A DNA stretch of 64,000 nucleotides from Candidatus Accumulibacter aalborgensis. Lineage in GTDB: Bacteria > Pseudomonadota > Gammaproteobacteria > Burkholderiales > Rhodocyclaceae. Of this stretch, positions 34,658 to 45,500 are shown in pieces. The translations under genes and the position numbers were made by a program. The DNA lies in NCBI RefSeq assembly GCF_900089955.1, contig NZ_FLQX01000101.1, positions 1 through 64,000 of the forward strand, in the 5' to 3' direction. The notes under the pieces were generated by a model. That model was not told the DNA's origin. It did not search any database and saw only the letters and a program-made list of their open reading frames with translations. Every line of letters starts with the position of its first letter. Positions within the stretch are counted from its first letter, which is position 1.

Positions 34658-35815
34658 ATGCAGAAGTCCTCCGTCGCCATCGACTCGAAGCTGCCCTGGG
34701 TCGGAACCACCATCTTCACCGTGATGTCGAAGCTCGCCGCCGATTGCGGGGCGACCAATCTGTCGCAAGGTTTTCCCGATTTTCAGGCCGACCCCGCCTT
34801 GTTCGACGCCACCTTGCGCGCCATGCGCGCGGGACACAACCAATATCCGCCGATGGCCGGCGTTGCCGAGCTGCGGGAGGCGATCGCCGACAAGGTGGCG
34901 AGTCTCTACGGCGCCCGCTACGACGCCGAGCACGAGATCACGGTCACCGCCGGCGCCACGCAGGCGATTTTCACTGCGATTGCCGCCTTTGTGCGTAGCG
35001 GCGACGAGGTGATCGTCTTCGCTCCGGTCTATGACAGCTACCTGCCGGCGATCGAAACCGTGGGTGGCAAGGCGGTGTTCGCGACGCTCGCCTTCCCGGA
35101 CTACCGCCCGGATTGGCAGCAGGTTCGCTCGTTGCTTAGCGCGCGAACGCGAATGATGATCATCAACTCGCCGCACAACCCGACCGGCAGCCTGTTCGAC
35201 GCGGACGACCTGGCCAGCCTGGCAGAACTGACGCGCGACACCAACATCGTGATCCTGTCCGATGAAGTCTACGAGCATATCGTTTTCGACGGTGCGCAGC
35301 ACCACAGCGTCGCCAGTCGTCCTGAACTCGCGGCGCGCAGTATCGTCGTCTCCTCTTTCGGCAAGACGTATCACATCACCGGCTGGAAGATTGGTTACGT
35401 GCTTGGCCCCGGCGAGCTGATGGCCGAGTTCCGCAAGGTCCATCAGTTCAACGTGTTTACGGTCAACACGCCTGGCCAGCTAGGGATCGCCGAGTATATG
35501 CGCGATGCCTCGCGCCATCTAGGACTGGCGGCGTTCTACGAAGGCAAGCGAGAGTATTTTCGCAATCAGTTGCGCGCTTCGCGCTTCGAATTGCTGCCTT
35601 GCCGCGGCACCTATTTTCAACTCGCACGCTACGATGCCATTGCCAATCTGCCCGACCGCGAATTTGCCTGCTGGCTGACGCGTGAGGCGGGCGTGGCGGT
35701 GATTCCGGTATCGGCTTTCTACCCGGATGGTCGTGATGACCGCGTAGTCCGTTTCTGTTTCGCCAAGCAGGAAGCGACGCTGGCCGCTGCCGGCGAAAAA
35801 CTGCGCCGCGTTTGA
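34658..35815 (+). CDS. PLP-dependent aminotransferase (methionine aminotransferase YbdL-like)
   Basis: A fold-type I class I/II aminotransferase of 385 aa. PLP binds Lys236 in SFGKTYHITGWKIGY, with Asp202 and Tyr205 in SDEVYEH and the SPHNPTGS motif at about 171-178. The SFGKTYH and QYPPMAGV patterns match YbdL, which transfers the amino group of methionine and other hydrophobic or aromatic amino acids to keto acids. It is divergent from the depolymerase. A role in methionine salvage or amino acid turnover is likely but not proven. Confidence 0.87.
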   Translation: MQKSSVAIDSKLPWVGTTIFTVMSKLAADCGATNLSQGFPDFQADPALFDATLRAMRAGHNQYPPMAGVAELREAIADKVASLYGARYDAEHEITVTAGATQAIFTAIAAFVRSGDEVIVFAPVYDSYLPAIETVGGKAVFATLAFPDYRPDWQQVRSLLSARTRMMIINSPHNPTGSLFDADDLASLAELTRDTNIVILSDEVYEHIVFDGAQHHSVASRPELAARSIVVSSFGKTYHITGWKIGYVLGPGELMAEFRKVHQFNVFTVNTPGQLGIAEYMRDASRHLGLAAFYEGKREYFRNQLRASRFELLPCRGTYFQLARYDAIANLPDREFACWLTREAGVAVIPVSAFYPDGRDDRVVRFCFAKQEATLAAAGEKLRRV

Positions 35816-35900
35816 CGTGCTTCACCCAAAGCGCGCTTTGCTCCTATAATCGCGCCGATTCGAAGACCGACCATTTGCCAATTGAATTGAAGGAAGCCAC

Positions 35901-36338
35901 ATGAGCATGATGAAGGAGTTCAGGGAATTCGCCATGAAAGGCAACGTCATGGATCTCGCCGTCGGCGTGATCATTGGCGGTGCTTTCGGCAAGATCGTCG
36001 ATTCGGTGGTCGGTGATCTGATCATGCCCTTCATAGCGTGGATCATGGGCGGCAAGCTCGACTTCTCGGGAATGTTCGTGGTTCTGGGTACGATTCCGGA
36101 CGGTACGGCCAGGACGGTCGATGCGCTCAAGAAGGCGCAGGTGCCGATCTTCGCCTATGGCAGCTTCCTGACCATTCTGGTGAATTTCATCATCCTGGCC
36201 TTGATCATTTTCGTCATGGTCAAACAGGTCAATCGGCTGAAGAGGGCCGAGCCGCCAGCCGAAGCACCGGCATCACCGCCCGAGCTGGCCGAGGAAGTGC
36301 TGTTGCTGCGCGAGATTCGTGACAGCCTGAAGAAGTAG
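35901..36338 (+). CDS. mscL: Large-conductance mechanosensitive channel MscL
   Basis: MscL opens under membrane tension to release solutes on hypo-osmotic shock. The 145-aa protein has the conserved N-terminal amphipathic helix ([20 protein letters not shown]), TM1 with the [12 protein letters not shown] gate, a periplasmic loop, TM2 ([18 protein letters not shown]), and a C-terminal bundle helix ([18 protein letters not shown]). The start is well supported (ATG at 35901 with GAAGGAAG upstream). All expected features are intact. Confidence 0.96.
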   Translation: MSMMKEFREFAMKGNVMDLAVGVIIGGAFGKIVDSVVGDLIMPFIAWIMGGKLDFSGMFVVLGTIPDGTARTVDALKKAQVPIFAYGSFLTILVNFIILALIIFVMVKQVNRLKRAEPPAEAPASPPELAEEVLLLREIRDSLKK

Positions 36339-36544
36339 GCCGAGCCGTCTACGAATCGTGTCGTGACGAATCGCTTGATCTCGCCGCCAGAAGGGTCTAT
36401 GGTTGCAACGCAATGCCGGATCGGGAATGGAAAAGTGGCGCCCCGGCTTGCGAATCTGCTACGACACGATGTGTGACCCGTCGCCCGGCGATAGCGAGCG
36501 CTCGATTCTGATGAGGAGGGAGCTCCTTTCGGATTATCGGCTGG

Positions 36545-37465
36545 ATGGTGGTCGCTGCCATGTCCACGCTCCTGTGGGCGGCGACCACCGCGCGTGCGGG
36601 GACCGAGCGCTTCGACTACGACGCTCTCGGCCGACTGGTTCGTCACCTCGACTCGTCCGGAACAGTCACCGAGTACGCCTACGACGGCGTCGGTAACATC
36701 CTGGAGGTGCGCGGGTCGAGCAATGCCGGTCCACCTACCGTCGGCAGCGTCGTGCCGACCGCTGTGCGGCGTGGTCAATCGGTGCGGCTCGAAGTCAACG
36801 GCAACTGGCTGTCCGGTGCCCGCGTCACCACTTCCGACCCCGAACTGAACATCAGCAACGCCCTCACCTCGGCAGTGACCGGTGCCAGCTTCACGCTCAC
36901 GGCGTCTGCCGCCGCTGCACTCGGCGCCAGGGTGTTCACGCTATCGACCTCGCGCGGGAGCGCGATCTTTTCGCTGATGATCGATCCGCAAATGCCAACG
37001 GTGAGCTTTGCACCCTTTCCCGACGCGCTGGCTGCGGGTCAGTCGCAGCAGGTGACGATCATCTTGTCGAATCCCGACCAGGTGGCGCATACGCTCACGC
37101 TCGCCATCGCGAACCCCGCCGTCGCATCGGTTTCACCTGCGAGCGTCACCTTCCCACCCGGCCAGACGCAGGCCAGTGTCAGCGTCTCGGCAATTGCTTC
37201 GGGCACTACTCTCTTGAACGCCCGTTCAGCAACGCTCGCGCCGGCCGAACTCGCTATTTATGTCTCGGCGCCGGTCGCGGGTGCGAGCAGCGCCTACGCG
37301 CCGATGGTGGGAGTCTTGCGACCCGAGGCCCCGGGTGGTGGAGCGAGTTCGATCGGGCCGTTTACGGCGCCGAATGTGGGTCTCTTCCGACCCGAGGCTC
37401 CGGGCGGCGTGGGCAGCCTGATCGGCCCGATCGTCGCGCCAGACGTCGGCGTGAACCGCGAGTGA
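36545..37465 (+). CDS. Exported protein with YD (RHS) repeats, Ig-like region and C-terminal 23-aa repeats
   Basis: The 306-aa protein starts with a short signal-like segment (MVVAAMSTLLWAATTARAG). Two YD/RHS-type repeats follow (FDYDALGRLVRHLDSSG, VTEYAYDGVGNILEV), then a TIG/Ig-like domain (about 65-220). The C-terminus has two 23-residue tandem repeats (LRPEAPGGGASSIGP and FRPEAPGGVGSLIGP). The YD repeats are normally part of far larger RHS proteins, so this looks like a stub. The nearest strong Shine-Dalgarno (GAGGAGGGA) is about 27 nt upstream of the ATG, so the true start is uncertain. The next gene begins 33 bp after its stop. Confidence 0.65.
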   Translation: MVVAAMSTLLWAATTARAGTERFDYDALGRLVRHLDSSGTVTEYAYDGVGNILEVRGSSNAGPPTVGSVVPTAVRRGQSVRLEVNGNWLSGARVTTSDPELNISNALTSAVTGASFTLTASAAAALGARVFTLSTSRGSAIFSLMIDPQMPTVSFAPFPDALAAGQSQQVTIILSNPDQVAHTLTLAIANPAVASVSPASVTFPPGQTQASVSVSAIASGTTLLNARSATLAPAELAIYVSAPVAGASSAYAPMVGVLRPEAPGGGASSIGPFTAPNVGLFRPEAPGGVGSLIGPIVAPDVGVNRE

Positions 37466-37498
37466 CAGGGTTCGGCATATTCGAGAGGAGAATTTGAA

Positions 37499-38920
37499 AT
37501 GAAGCGGACCGTCATTGTTCTTGCCGCCATGACAATTGCCTTTGCTCTGCTGCCTTCGACTGCCGCGGCATTCGATAGCGGCAGCACCGGCGCAGATGGC
37601 GACTTCAACCCGCAGCAGAATACGGAGGTCGTTCTGCCGCCGAACGGCATTCTGAACTATCGGAGCGTCAATATTCCGCTTGGCGTGACCGTGACATTCA
37701 AGCGCAATGCGACGAACACACCGGTGACGCTCCTTGTAGGGGGGGACGCAGTGATTACTGGGACCATTAATCTCAATGGCCAGAGTGCCCCAGCGACTGG
37801 TGACGACAATCCGCTGGACGACGGGCTACCAGGAAAAGGGGGGCCGGGTGGGTTCGACGGAGGGTTCGGGGGTCTCACGGCCGGTACCGGTCACGGTAGC
37901 AACGGCTTGGGTCCTGGCGGCGGTGGCGGCGCGGAACCGACATCAAACCTGGACGGACCCTTGTATGGAAGCGGGGGCGGTGCTGGCCACGCGACAACAG
38001 GCCACAACGGGCTGACTAGGACTGGCGCTGCCGGTTGGGGTGCAGGTGGCCCTGCCTATGGATCCGACTTGCTGTTGCCCTTGATTGGGGGTTCCGGTGG
38101 TGGAGGTGGGTCAGGGGGAGGCTGGCAATGTGGAGGGGGAGGCGGCGGCGGTGGTGCATTGTTGATTGCTGCGACGGGGACGGTGACGGTTAGCGGTTCG
38201 ATAACCGCTGGGGGTGGTAATCCGGGACCCGCTAAGACCCCAGGTGGGGCTGGCAGTGGAGGAGCGATTCGAGTTGTTGCCACGACCATCACGGACAGGG
38301 GAATCATCAGTGCCGACGGCGGAACAATACCCCATAGCGGCCCGGGGATGGGCAGTCAAGGTCGCATTCGCCTCGAAGCAGAGAATTTGGTGGGTATCGG
38401 AACGACAAGTCCGACGTTCACTTTCGGCCTTCCGGGATCTCTGTTCGTCACCGGGCAGCCCGCACTACGCTTTGCCACCGTGGCCGGCATTCCGGTTCCG
38501 GCAAGTCCCACCGGCTTCGGCGACGTGACGATTCCGACAACGACGGCCAACCCTGTCACCCTCACGCTCGCCACATCGGGCATCCCGATCGGCAGCACCG
38601 TCAAGGTCAGCGTGATTCCCCGATATGGCGCGCCGGTTACGGTAGATAGTCCGCCAACGGCCGGATCGCCCGACAACGCCACGACGAGCGTCTCGGTCGA
38701 CATCCCATTCGGCAACAACGTGCTCTCGGCGCAGACTACATACACCGTCGTCGCTGCGACCGGCGACGCGCTCTCGCGTTTTGCCCAGGGCGAGCGCGTC
38801 GAGAAGGTAACGCTGACCAGCACCTTCGGCCAAGGCAACAAGACGACCTTGCACACGGTTACCGGCAAGCGGTTCGACGTCGACCCGGCGCTGCTCGCGC
38901 TGGCCGCCATATCGCAATAA
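37499..38920 (+). CDS. Exported glycine-rich protein of unknown function
   Basis: The 473-aa protein has a clear signal peptide (LAAMTIAFALLPSTAAA). It then has a beta-rich region with right-handed-helix character (about 25-100) and a glycine-rich block (about 105-260) with GGGGG runs and a single Cys. The C-terminal part (about 300-470) is Thr/Ser/Val-rich and beta-sheet-like. The shape suits a surface or extracellular protein. It follows the YD-repeat protein by 33 bp and precedes the PEP-CTERM protein by 26 bp, so it is likely co-transcribed. I do not recognise a family. Confidence 0.65.
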   Translation: MKRTVIVLAAMTIAFALLPSTAAAFDSGSTGADGDFNPQQNTEVVLPPNGILNYRSVNIPLGVTVTFKRNATNTPVTLLVGGDAVITGTINLNGQSAPATGDDNPLDDGLPGKGGPGGFDGGFGGLTAGTGHGSNGLGPGGGGGAEPTSNLDGPLYGSGGGAGHATTGHNGLTRTGAAGWGAGGPAYGSDLLLPLIGGSGGGGGSGGGWQCGGGGGGGGALLIAATGTVTVSGSITAGGGNPGPAKTPGGAGSGGAIRVVATTITDRGIISADGGTIPHSGPGMGSQGRIRLEAENLVGIGTTSPTFTFGLPGSLFVTGQPALRFATVAGIPVPASPTGFGDVTIPTTTANPVTLTLATSGIPIGSTVKVSVIPRYGAPVTVDSPPTAGSPDNATTSVSVDIPFGNNVLSAQTTYTVVAATGDALSRFAQGERVEKVTLTSTFGQGNKTTLHTVTGKRFDVDPALLALAAISQ

Positions 38921-38946
38921 TCGAATCAGAACAGGATCCCCATACC

Positions 38947-39555
38947 ATGAAAACTTCCCTCCCCCTCGGCGCAGCAGCCTTCCTCTGCGCCGCCGCACTC
39001 ACCAGCGCCAGCGCTTCGGCGACAACGATCGGCTTCGAATCGCTGGCCGACCTCGACCCGGTGACGACGCAGTTCTCGCCGTCAGGAGTCACTTTCGCAA
39101 ACACCATCGCCCTCAAGGCCGGCTTGTCGCTCAACGACGGCGAGTTTCCGCCGCATTCGGGCAGCGTCGTCATCTCCGACGATGGCGGCCCGATGACGAT
39201 GCTCTTTTCAACTCCGGTGACGCAGGTCGGCGTTTTCTTCACTTACGCGCTGCCGCTGACCTTGACCGCGTGGGACGTGCTTGATCACGTTGTCGGCAGC
39301 CTCCCATCGGCGTTCGCGAACAACACAGCCGCTTCCGGAGATCCCGGCTCGTTGCCCAACGAATGGCTGCAACTCGCGTTCGCTTCGGGGATCGCGAAGC
39401 TCACGGTCGAGGGTGACGCCCTCGGCAGTTCATTCGTCCTCGACGACCTGTCATTCACTCCGACGGGGCTGCCGGCCCCCGAGCCGGGGACGTCCGTTCT
39501 GATGGCGATCGGCCTCACGAGTCTGCTGGCCGGCAGACGGTTCAAGCGGCTGTGA
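38947..39555 (+). CDS. PEP-CTERM sorting-signal protein
   Basis: The 202-aa protein has an N-terminal signal peptide (LGAAAFLCAAALTSASASA) and ends with the PEP-CTERM pattern: a PEP motif (APEPGTS), a hydrophobic helix (VLMAIGLTSLLAG) and an Arg-rich tail (RRFKRL). Such proteins are processed by exosortase and are linked to exopolysaccharide-rich surfaces. The body is a beta-sandwich-type domain of about 150 residues. It lies 33 bp before the giant RHS gene, in the same run of genes. Confidence 0.85.
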   Translation: MKTSLPLGAAAFLCAAALTSASASATTIGFESLADLDPVTTQFSPSGVTFANTIALKAGLSLNDGEFPPHSGSVVISDDGGPMTMLFSTPVTQVGVFFTYALPLTLTAWDVLDHVVGSLPSAFANNTAASGDPGSLPNEWLQLAFASGIAKLTVEGDALGSSFVLDDLSFTPTGLPAPEPGTSVLMAIGLTSLLAGRRFKRL

Positions 39556-39588
39556 GCAACAGGTAAACGCGAAAGCGGGAGGCGAGGA

Positions 39589-42500
39589 ATGAGCAGCCAC
39601 GAGTACGAGTGCGATCGTCTTGCCGCGAGGCGATCATCGGCGTTCGCGCGCGCCCTGCTCGCCACGCTGCTGGCCGCCTGGTGGTCACTTGCCGGCCTGC
39701 TGCTGGCGGCCTGTCCGGCCTGGGCCGCGCCGAGCATCGGCAGCGTGCAGCTCACGCCGACGACGATTGCCGCTGGCACGCCGACGACCGTTCGCGTCAC
39801 CGCCGTGATCACCGATCCGACCGTCATTGCCTCGACGGTCAACCTGCAGCGCCTGAACGACGCCGGCGCAGCGGTCGCGGTGCTCGGCGCGCTGCACGAT
39901 GACGGAGCGAACGGCGACGCCGTCGCCGGTGACCACGTCTACACCCTTGATGTCCAGCTCACCGAGAGCGCGCCAGTGCGGCTGCGCGTATCGGCAGGCT
40001 TCAAGGGAATGTTGAAGCGCCTCTTCTCGGCCGAAATGCTGCTCAACATCAATCGCCCGCCGGTCGCCGACGCCGGGCGCGACCGCGACGTCGCCACCGG
40101 CACCGACGTCGAAGTCGATGGACGCCTGTCCAGCGATCCGGACGGCGACCACCTGGCGTATCTGTGGACGCTCGATGAACGCCCGGCCGGCAGCAGCGCC
40201 GAACTCAACGGCGCCGACCGCGCGCGGCCGGTGTTTTTCGCCGACCAGCCCGGCGACTACCTCCTGAAACTCGTTGTCAACGACGGCAAGGTCGACAGCG
40301 CGCCGGCCTTCGTTCGCGTCCACGCCAGCGCGACCAATGCGCCGCCGACCGCCGATGCCGGACCCGACCAGAACGTTCCCACCGGCGCGTCGATCCGCCT
40401 CGACGGCCGTGCCAGCCGCGACCCGGAGAATGCTCCTCTTGGCTATGCCTGGGAACTCGTCGACAAACCGGCATCGAGCGCTGCCGTGCTCGACGACCCC
40501 ACCTCCGCCACGCCGGGCATCCGCGCCGACCTCGCCGGTCGCTACGTGCTACGCCTGACCGTCAGCGACGGCAACACGACCAGTACGCCCGACGAGATCG
40601 TCGTCACCGCCTACGCCGCCAACACGCCGCCGACCGCCGTGCCGGGGCCCGATCAGAGCGTCGCGCCGGGAACTCGCGTCGACCTCGACGGCTCGGCGAG
40701 TTTCGACCCGGACCCCGGCGACGGAATCGCCCAGTACGCCTGGGGCTTCGTCGCGCTGCCGCGCGGCAGTACGGCCGCCTTGCTGCCGCAGATCCAGGTC
40801 TTCCCCAATCCACCGCTGACTTCCTTCGTCGCGGATCTCGCCGGTGATTATCTGATTGAGCTCGTCGTCACCGACCAGCGGGGCGCGAAGAGCGCGCCCC
40901 GCCGACTGCTGGTCCAGGCCGGGGCGCCAGACGCGCTCAAACCAGCGTTGACGCGTCTCGTTCCCGACCGGGCGGTCGCCGGATCGGCTGCTCTCGTCCT
41001 CGGCGTCGAGGGCTTGCGCTTCGACCCGGCGGCGCAAGTGCTCTTCGGCACGACGCTGCTCAATACCCGCTTCATCAGCGCCACACGCCTCTCGGCCGAC
41101 ATCCCGGTGCCACTGCTCGCGGCGCCGGGTTCACTCGCCGTTCTGGTTCGTAACCCGGCGTCCGCCGGCGGTGATTCCAACAGCCGCAGCTTCAGCATCA
41201 CGCCGGCGACGCCGATTCTGAACGTCGTCACCCCCGCCGTGCTCGAAGTCGGCCAGGCAGAGACGCTGGCGCTGGGCGGCGCCAACTTCACCCCGGCGTC
41301 GAAAGTGCGCTTCGGCGCCACCCTGCTCGCCACGAGCTTCGGCAGTGCAACGAACCTGAGCGCGCTGGTCCCCGCGGCGCTGTTGAGCGCGCCGGGCACC
41401 GTGTCCGTCTCTGTCGTCGATCCGGTGACCGGAACGTCGAACGCGATCGACGTGACCGTTGGCACCCAGCTCAAGATCACCACCATCTCACCCGCCGAGG
41501 GTCCGCCGGGAACGCTGCTGACCATCGACGGATCGGGTTTCGTCCCGACCGCCGGCGGCAATCAGATCAGAATCGGCGCCACGCCGGCAGGCGTCGTCAG
41601 CGCGGCGACGACGCGCCTGACAGCAACGGTTTCGCTCGCTGCCCAGACCGGAGCGGTGACGGTGACGACCGCGCGCGGCACGGTCAGCGGACCGACTTTC
41701 ACCGTCAGGCACGAACAGGATTTCGAGATCGTCGCCAGTCCCGCGGAACTGATCACCCTCTCTGGCGGTGTCGCGTCACTGATGGTCCAGTTGGCCAGCA
41801 GCGGGGTGAAGCCATTTGCCGGTGTGGCGCAACTCTCGGTCGCCGGTCTTCCTGCGGGCGTCGTCCCGACTTTCTCGACCCCGGCGCTCGCCGCCGGCCA
41901 CACAGGGAGCCTCGCGCTGGCCGTCCCCGCGGCGCTCGCCGCCGGCACCTATACCGCGCGCATCGATGGCGCCGCGATGATCGATGGTGCGGCGCAGAGC
42001 AAGAGCGCCACTTTCAGGCTCAAGGTCATCGGTGCCGCCAGCGCCGGCAGCAGTGGCGTGGCGGGGCGCTTCGTCGACCTGCAGGGCCGCGGCATCGCCG
42101 GAATCATCGTCCGCGCCGAGGACCCGAATGCTGCCGGGACGAATCTGGCGCTCACCACCAGCGACGCCGGCGGTAACTTCGTTCTCGCCGGTCTGCCGGC
42201 CGGCAAGATCACGCTGCGCATCGACGCGACGCCAGCCAATCCGGGTTTTCCGATCTGGCCGTTCACCCTCGTCCTTGAAGCCGGCGCGGTGACGCCGCTT
42301 TCCGACTGGGTGGTGCAGCCGCCGCCGCGCGACGACCTGTTCAGGCCGCTGGTCGCCAACGCCAGCGAAGATCAAGTGTTCACCAACCCGGACGTACCGG
42401 GGTTGTCGGTACGCGTGCCGGCCGGCGTCGCGATTCAGGGCTGGGATGGGGTGGTGAAGTCGCGAATGGCGATCGAGCGCGTCGCTCCCGACAAGCTGCC

Positions 42501-45500
42501 GACCGAAGCCGTGCCGAACGGCGCGAAGAACTACTACCGCATCTCTTTCGGAACTCCTATGGGCGGCGTGCCGATCAATTCCGGCAACGGACCTTCGGCG
42601 GTCTTCGTCACCGCGCCCAACGACATGGGCCTGCAGCCCGGCGAGAAGGCCGAGCACTGGTATTACTACGGCACACCGCTGGCCGGCGAGGGTGGCTGGC
42701 GCAAGGCCGGCACCGGTACCGTCTCGGCCGACGGCAAGACGATCAGCGCCGATACGGACTCCGGAATCGACCGCTTCTGCGGCGTCTGCGGCTTGTCGTG
42801 CTTCACGGTTCCCTGGACCAACCCGAGTCCGCCGTGCCCCGATTGCAACGGCAACGGTCCGCCTGCCACGGCCGGCAAGCCGGTGACGCTGGCGATGGGA
42901 ATGGAACTTTCGAGCGCGGTGGACATGGTCATCGACGGTGTGATGCCGATCACCATCGGCCGCAGCTATTACCCGTGGAACGCCTTCATCAGGAACGCGG
43001 CGCTGTCGTCGAGCCTCGGCAATGGCTGGATTTTCAGCTACGACTGGATCGTCTATGTCGATCCGAGCACGGGTGAACTGCGGCTGGTCCTTCCCGGCAA
43101 CGCCCGCGGTGTCGTGTTCACGCCGAGCGGAGCCAACACTTACGAAGCGCCGAATGACCTGCGCTTCGGTGGCGCGAAACTCGTTTCCGGCGACGGCTGG
43201 CAACTCAAGTTCAAGGACGGCCGCGTCTGGCGCTTTCGGCAGATCGGCTTCGTGAGCTGGCTCGTCGAACAGCGCGACGCCAACGGCAACGTGTTGCGCA
43301 TCGAGCGCAATGACTCGGGGCGGCCGACGACGATCACCGCACCGGGCAAGACGGTGGCGATCGGCGTCGACGCGAGCAGCGGACCCATCGAGGTGGTGCG
43401 CGATGCTGCCGGGCGCGAGGTGCGCTACGGCTATGCTGGCGGCCGGCTCGCGTTGGTGACCGCGCCGGATGGCGGCGTGACGAGCTACGGCTACGTCATC
43501 CCGTCGCCACCGCAGGTCACCAGCGTTGGCACGGTGGGCTTCTCGTCGTCGTATCCCAACCGCGCGGACGGGCCGATCTACATTGGCTCGATCTCCCGGC
43601 CCGGGACGACGCAGCCTCTGGCACTCGACTACGGCGAGAGTTTCCGCGTGCTGCGCCAGCACGCGAGCAACTGGGATATCCGCTTCGCCTACGAGCTGAG
43701 CGGCACCTGTGCCGTCCAGGGGCCGCTGGCCGTGGGACACTGCGCCGGGGGCAATGGTCCCACAGTGGACTCCCTCGAAAACCGCGCGGCCGGCTGGCAC
43801 TTCCTCGGCGGGGAAGTGATCGCCACCCGTGTCTATGACGCCAACGGCAACGGCTACACGGTCCGCTTCAACGCCGGCGGGCTGGGCACCGAACTGATCG
43901 ACGCCGATGGCCAGAGCACGAAATTCGAGCGCGACGGGCGCAACCGCATCACCAGGATCACCGACCCCCTCGGCCGTGTCACGCAGTACGCCTACGACGG
44001 CAACAGCAACCGCACCCAGATCGTCGATGCCGCCGGTCGCAGCACCGATCTCGCTTACCATCCGATGTGGAACAAGGTGACCGGCATCACCCGCAAGCTG
44101 GCCGACGGAACTCCGGTCAGCTATCGCTTCGAGTACGAGGACTCGGAGGCGAGCGGCGGCAAGCTGCTGCGCGCCATCGACCCGCTCGGCAATGTCAGCC
44201 AATACAGCTACACCGACGCTGGCGGCGCCAGGGGGCTGCTGCAGAAAGTGACCGACCCGCTGGGCAACGTCACGACGCTGGCCTATAACCCGGCGGCCGA
44301 CCTCGCGGCAGTGACCGACGCGCTCGGCAACTCGGTCGAGTTCCAGCGCGACGTCGTCGGACGCCTGCAGCGCGTGACCGACGCGGTAGGGGCGAGCACC
44401 TTCAGCGAATACAACCGGCTCGACCAGGTGACGACGATCACCGACGCCAACGCCGGCGTCACGCGCTTCAACTACGACGCCAAGCGCGACCCGACCGCGG
44501 TAATCGACCCGCTCGGCCGCGCCGTCGAGTCCTACATTAGCGACGACATGCACCACCTGACGCGCCGCACCGATGCCAAGGGCGGCGTCGAGACCTACGA
44601 CTACGATAGCGCGAGCCGGCTGCTCGCCGCCACCGATCGCAGAGCACAGCGGGTAAGCCTCGAATACGACCGCCAGAACCGCGTCGCGAGCATCACCTAC
44701 GCCGCCGGCGGCAACGAGCGGCGTGACTACGACGCGGCCGGTCGGCTCGTCCGCATCCGCGATCAAGTAGGCACGATCGCCTTCGACTACGACGACGTCG
44801 ATCGACTCAAACGCGAGGCCACCGACGTGGACGGGCTGGTCAACACCATCGACTACGAGTATGACGCCCTCGACCGGCGAATCAAACGGACGGTGAACGG
44901 CATCGACCCGACGACCTACGCCTACGACCTCGCCTCGCGGCTGACGACGATAGTCTACCGCGGCAGAACGGTGAGCTACGAGTGGGACAAGGCCTCGCGC
45001 CTGACCGCCAAGGTCCTGCCCAACGGCATCCGCCAGGAGTACGCCTACGACAAGGCCAGCCGACTCGTCGAAATCCGCTTCCGCAAGTCCGACGGCACGC
45101 TGATCGATTCGATCGCCTACGCCTACGATCCGAACGGGCGCCGCGTCGCACGAACGATGAACCTGCCGACCAACGTCGAGACGCCTATGCAGGGCACGTA
45201 CGACGAAGCGAACCGGATGACCAGCATCACCTTCCCGGCCACCGGGCAGACCTGCGCGCTCGCCTACGACGCCAACGGCAACCTGGCGAGCAAGGCCTGC
45301 CCCGGCGGGACGACGACCTACACCTGGGACGCGCGCGACCGCCTGGTCGCCATCGCTGGTCCGGGCCTGACCGCGAGCTTCAAGTACGACGCGTTGGGCC
45401 GGCGGGTGCAACGCGTGGTCAATGGGCTGAGCACCGGCTATCTCTACGACGGCGTGCAGGCGCTCGCCGAGTTTGGCGCCAACGAGGCCGCGCTGCTCAC

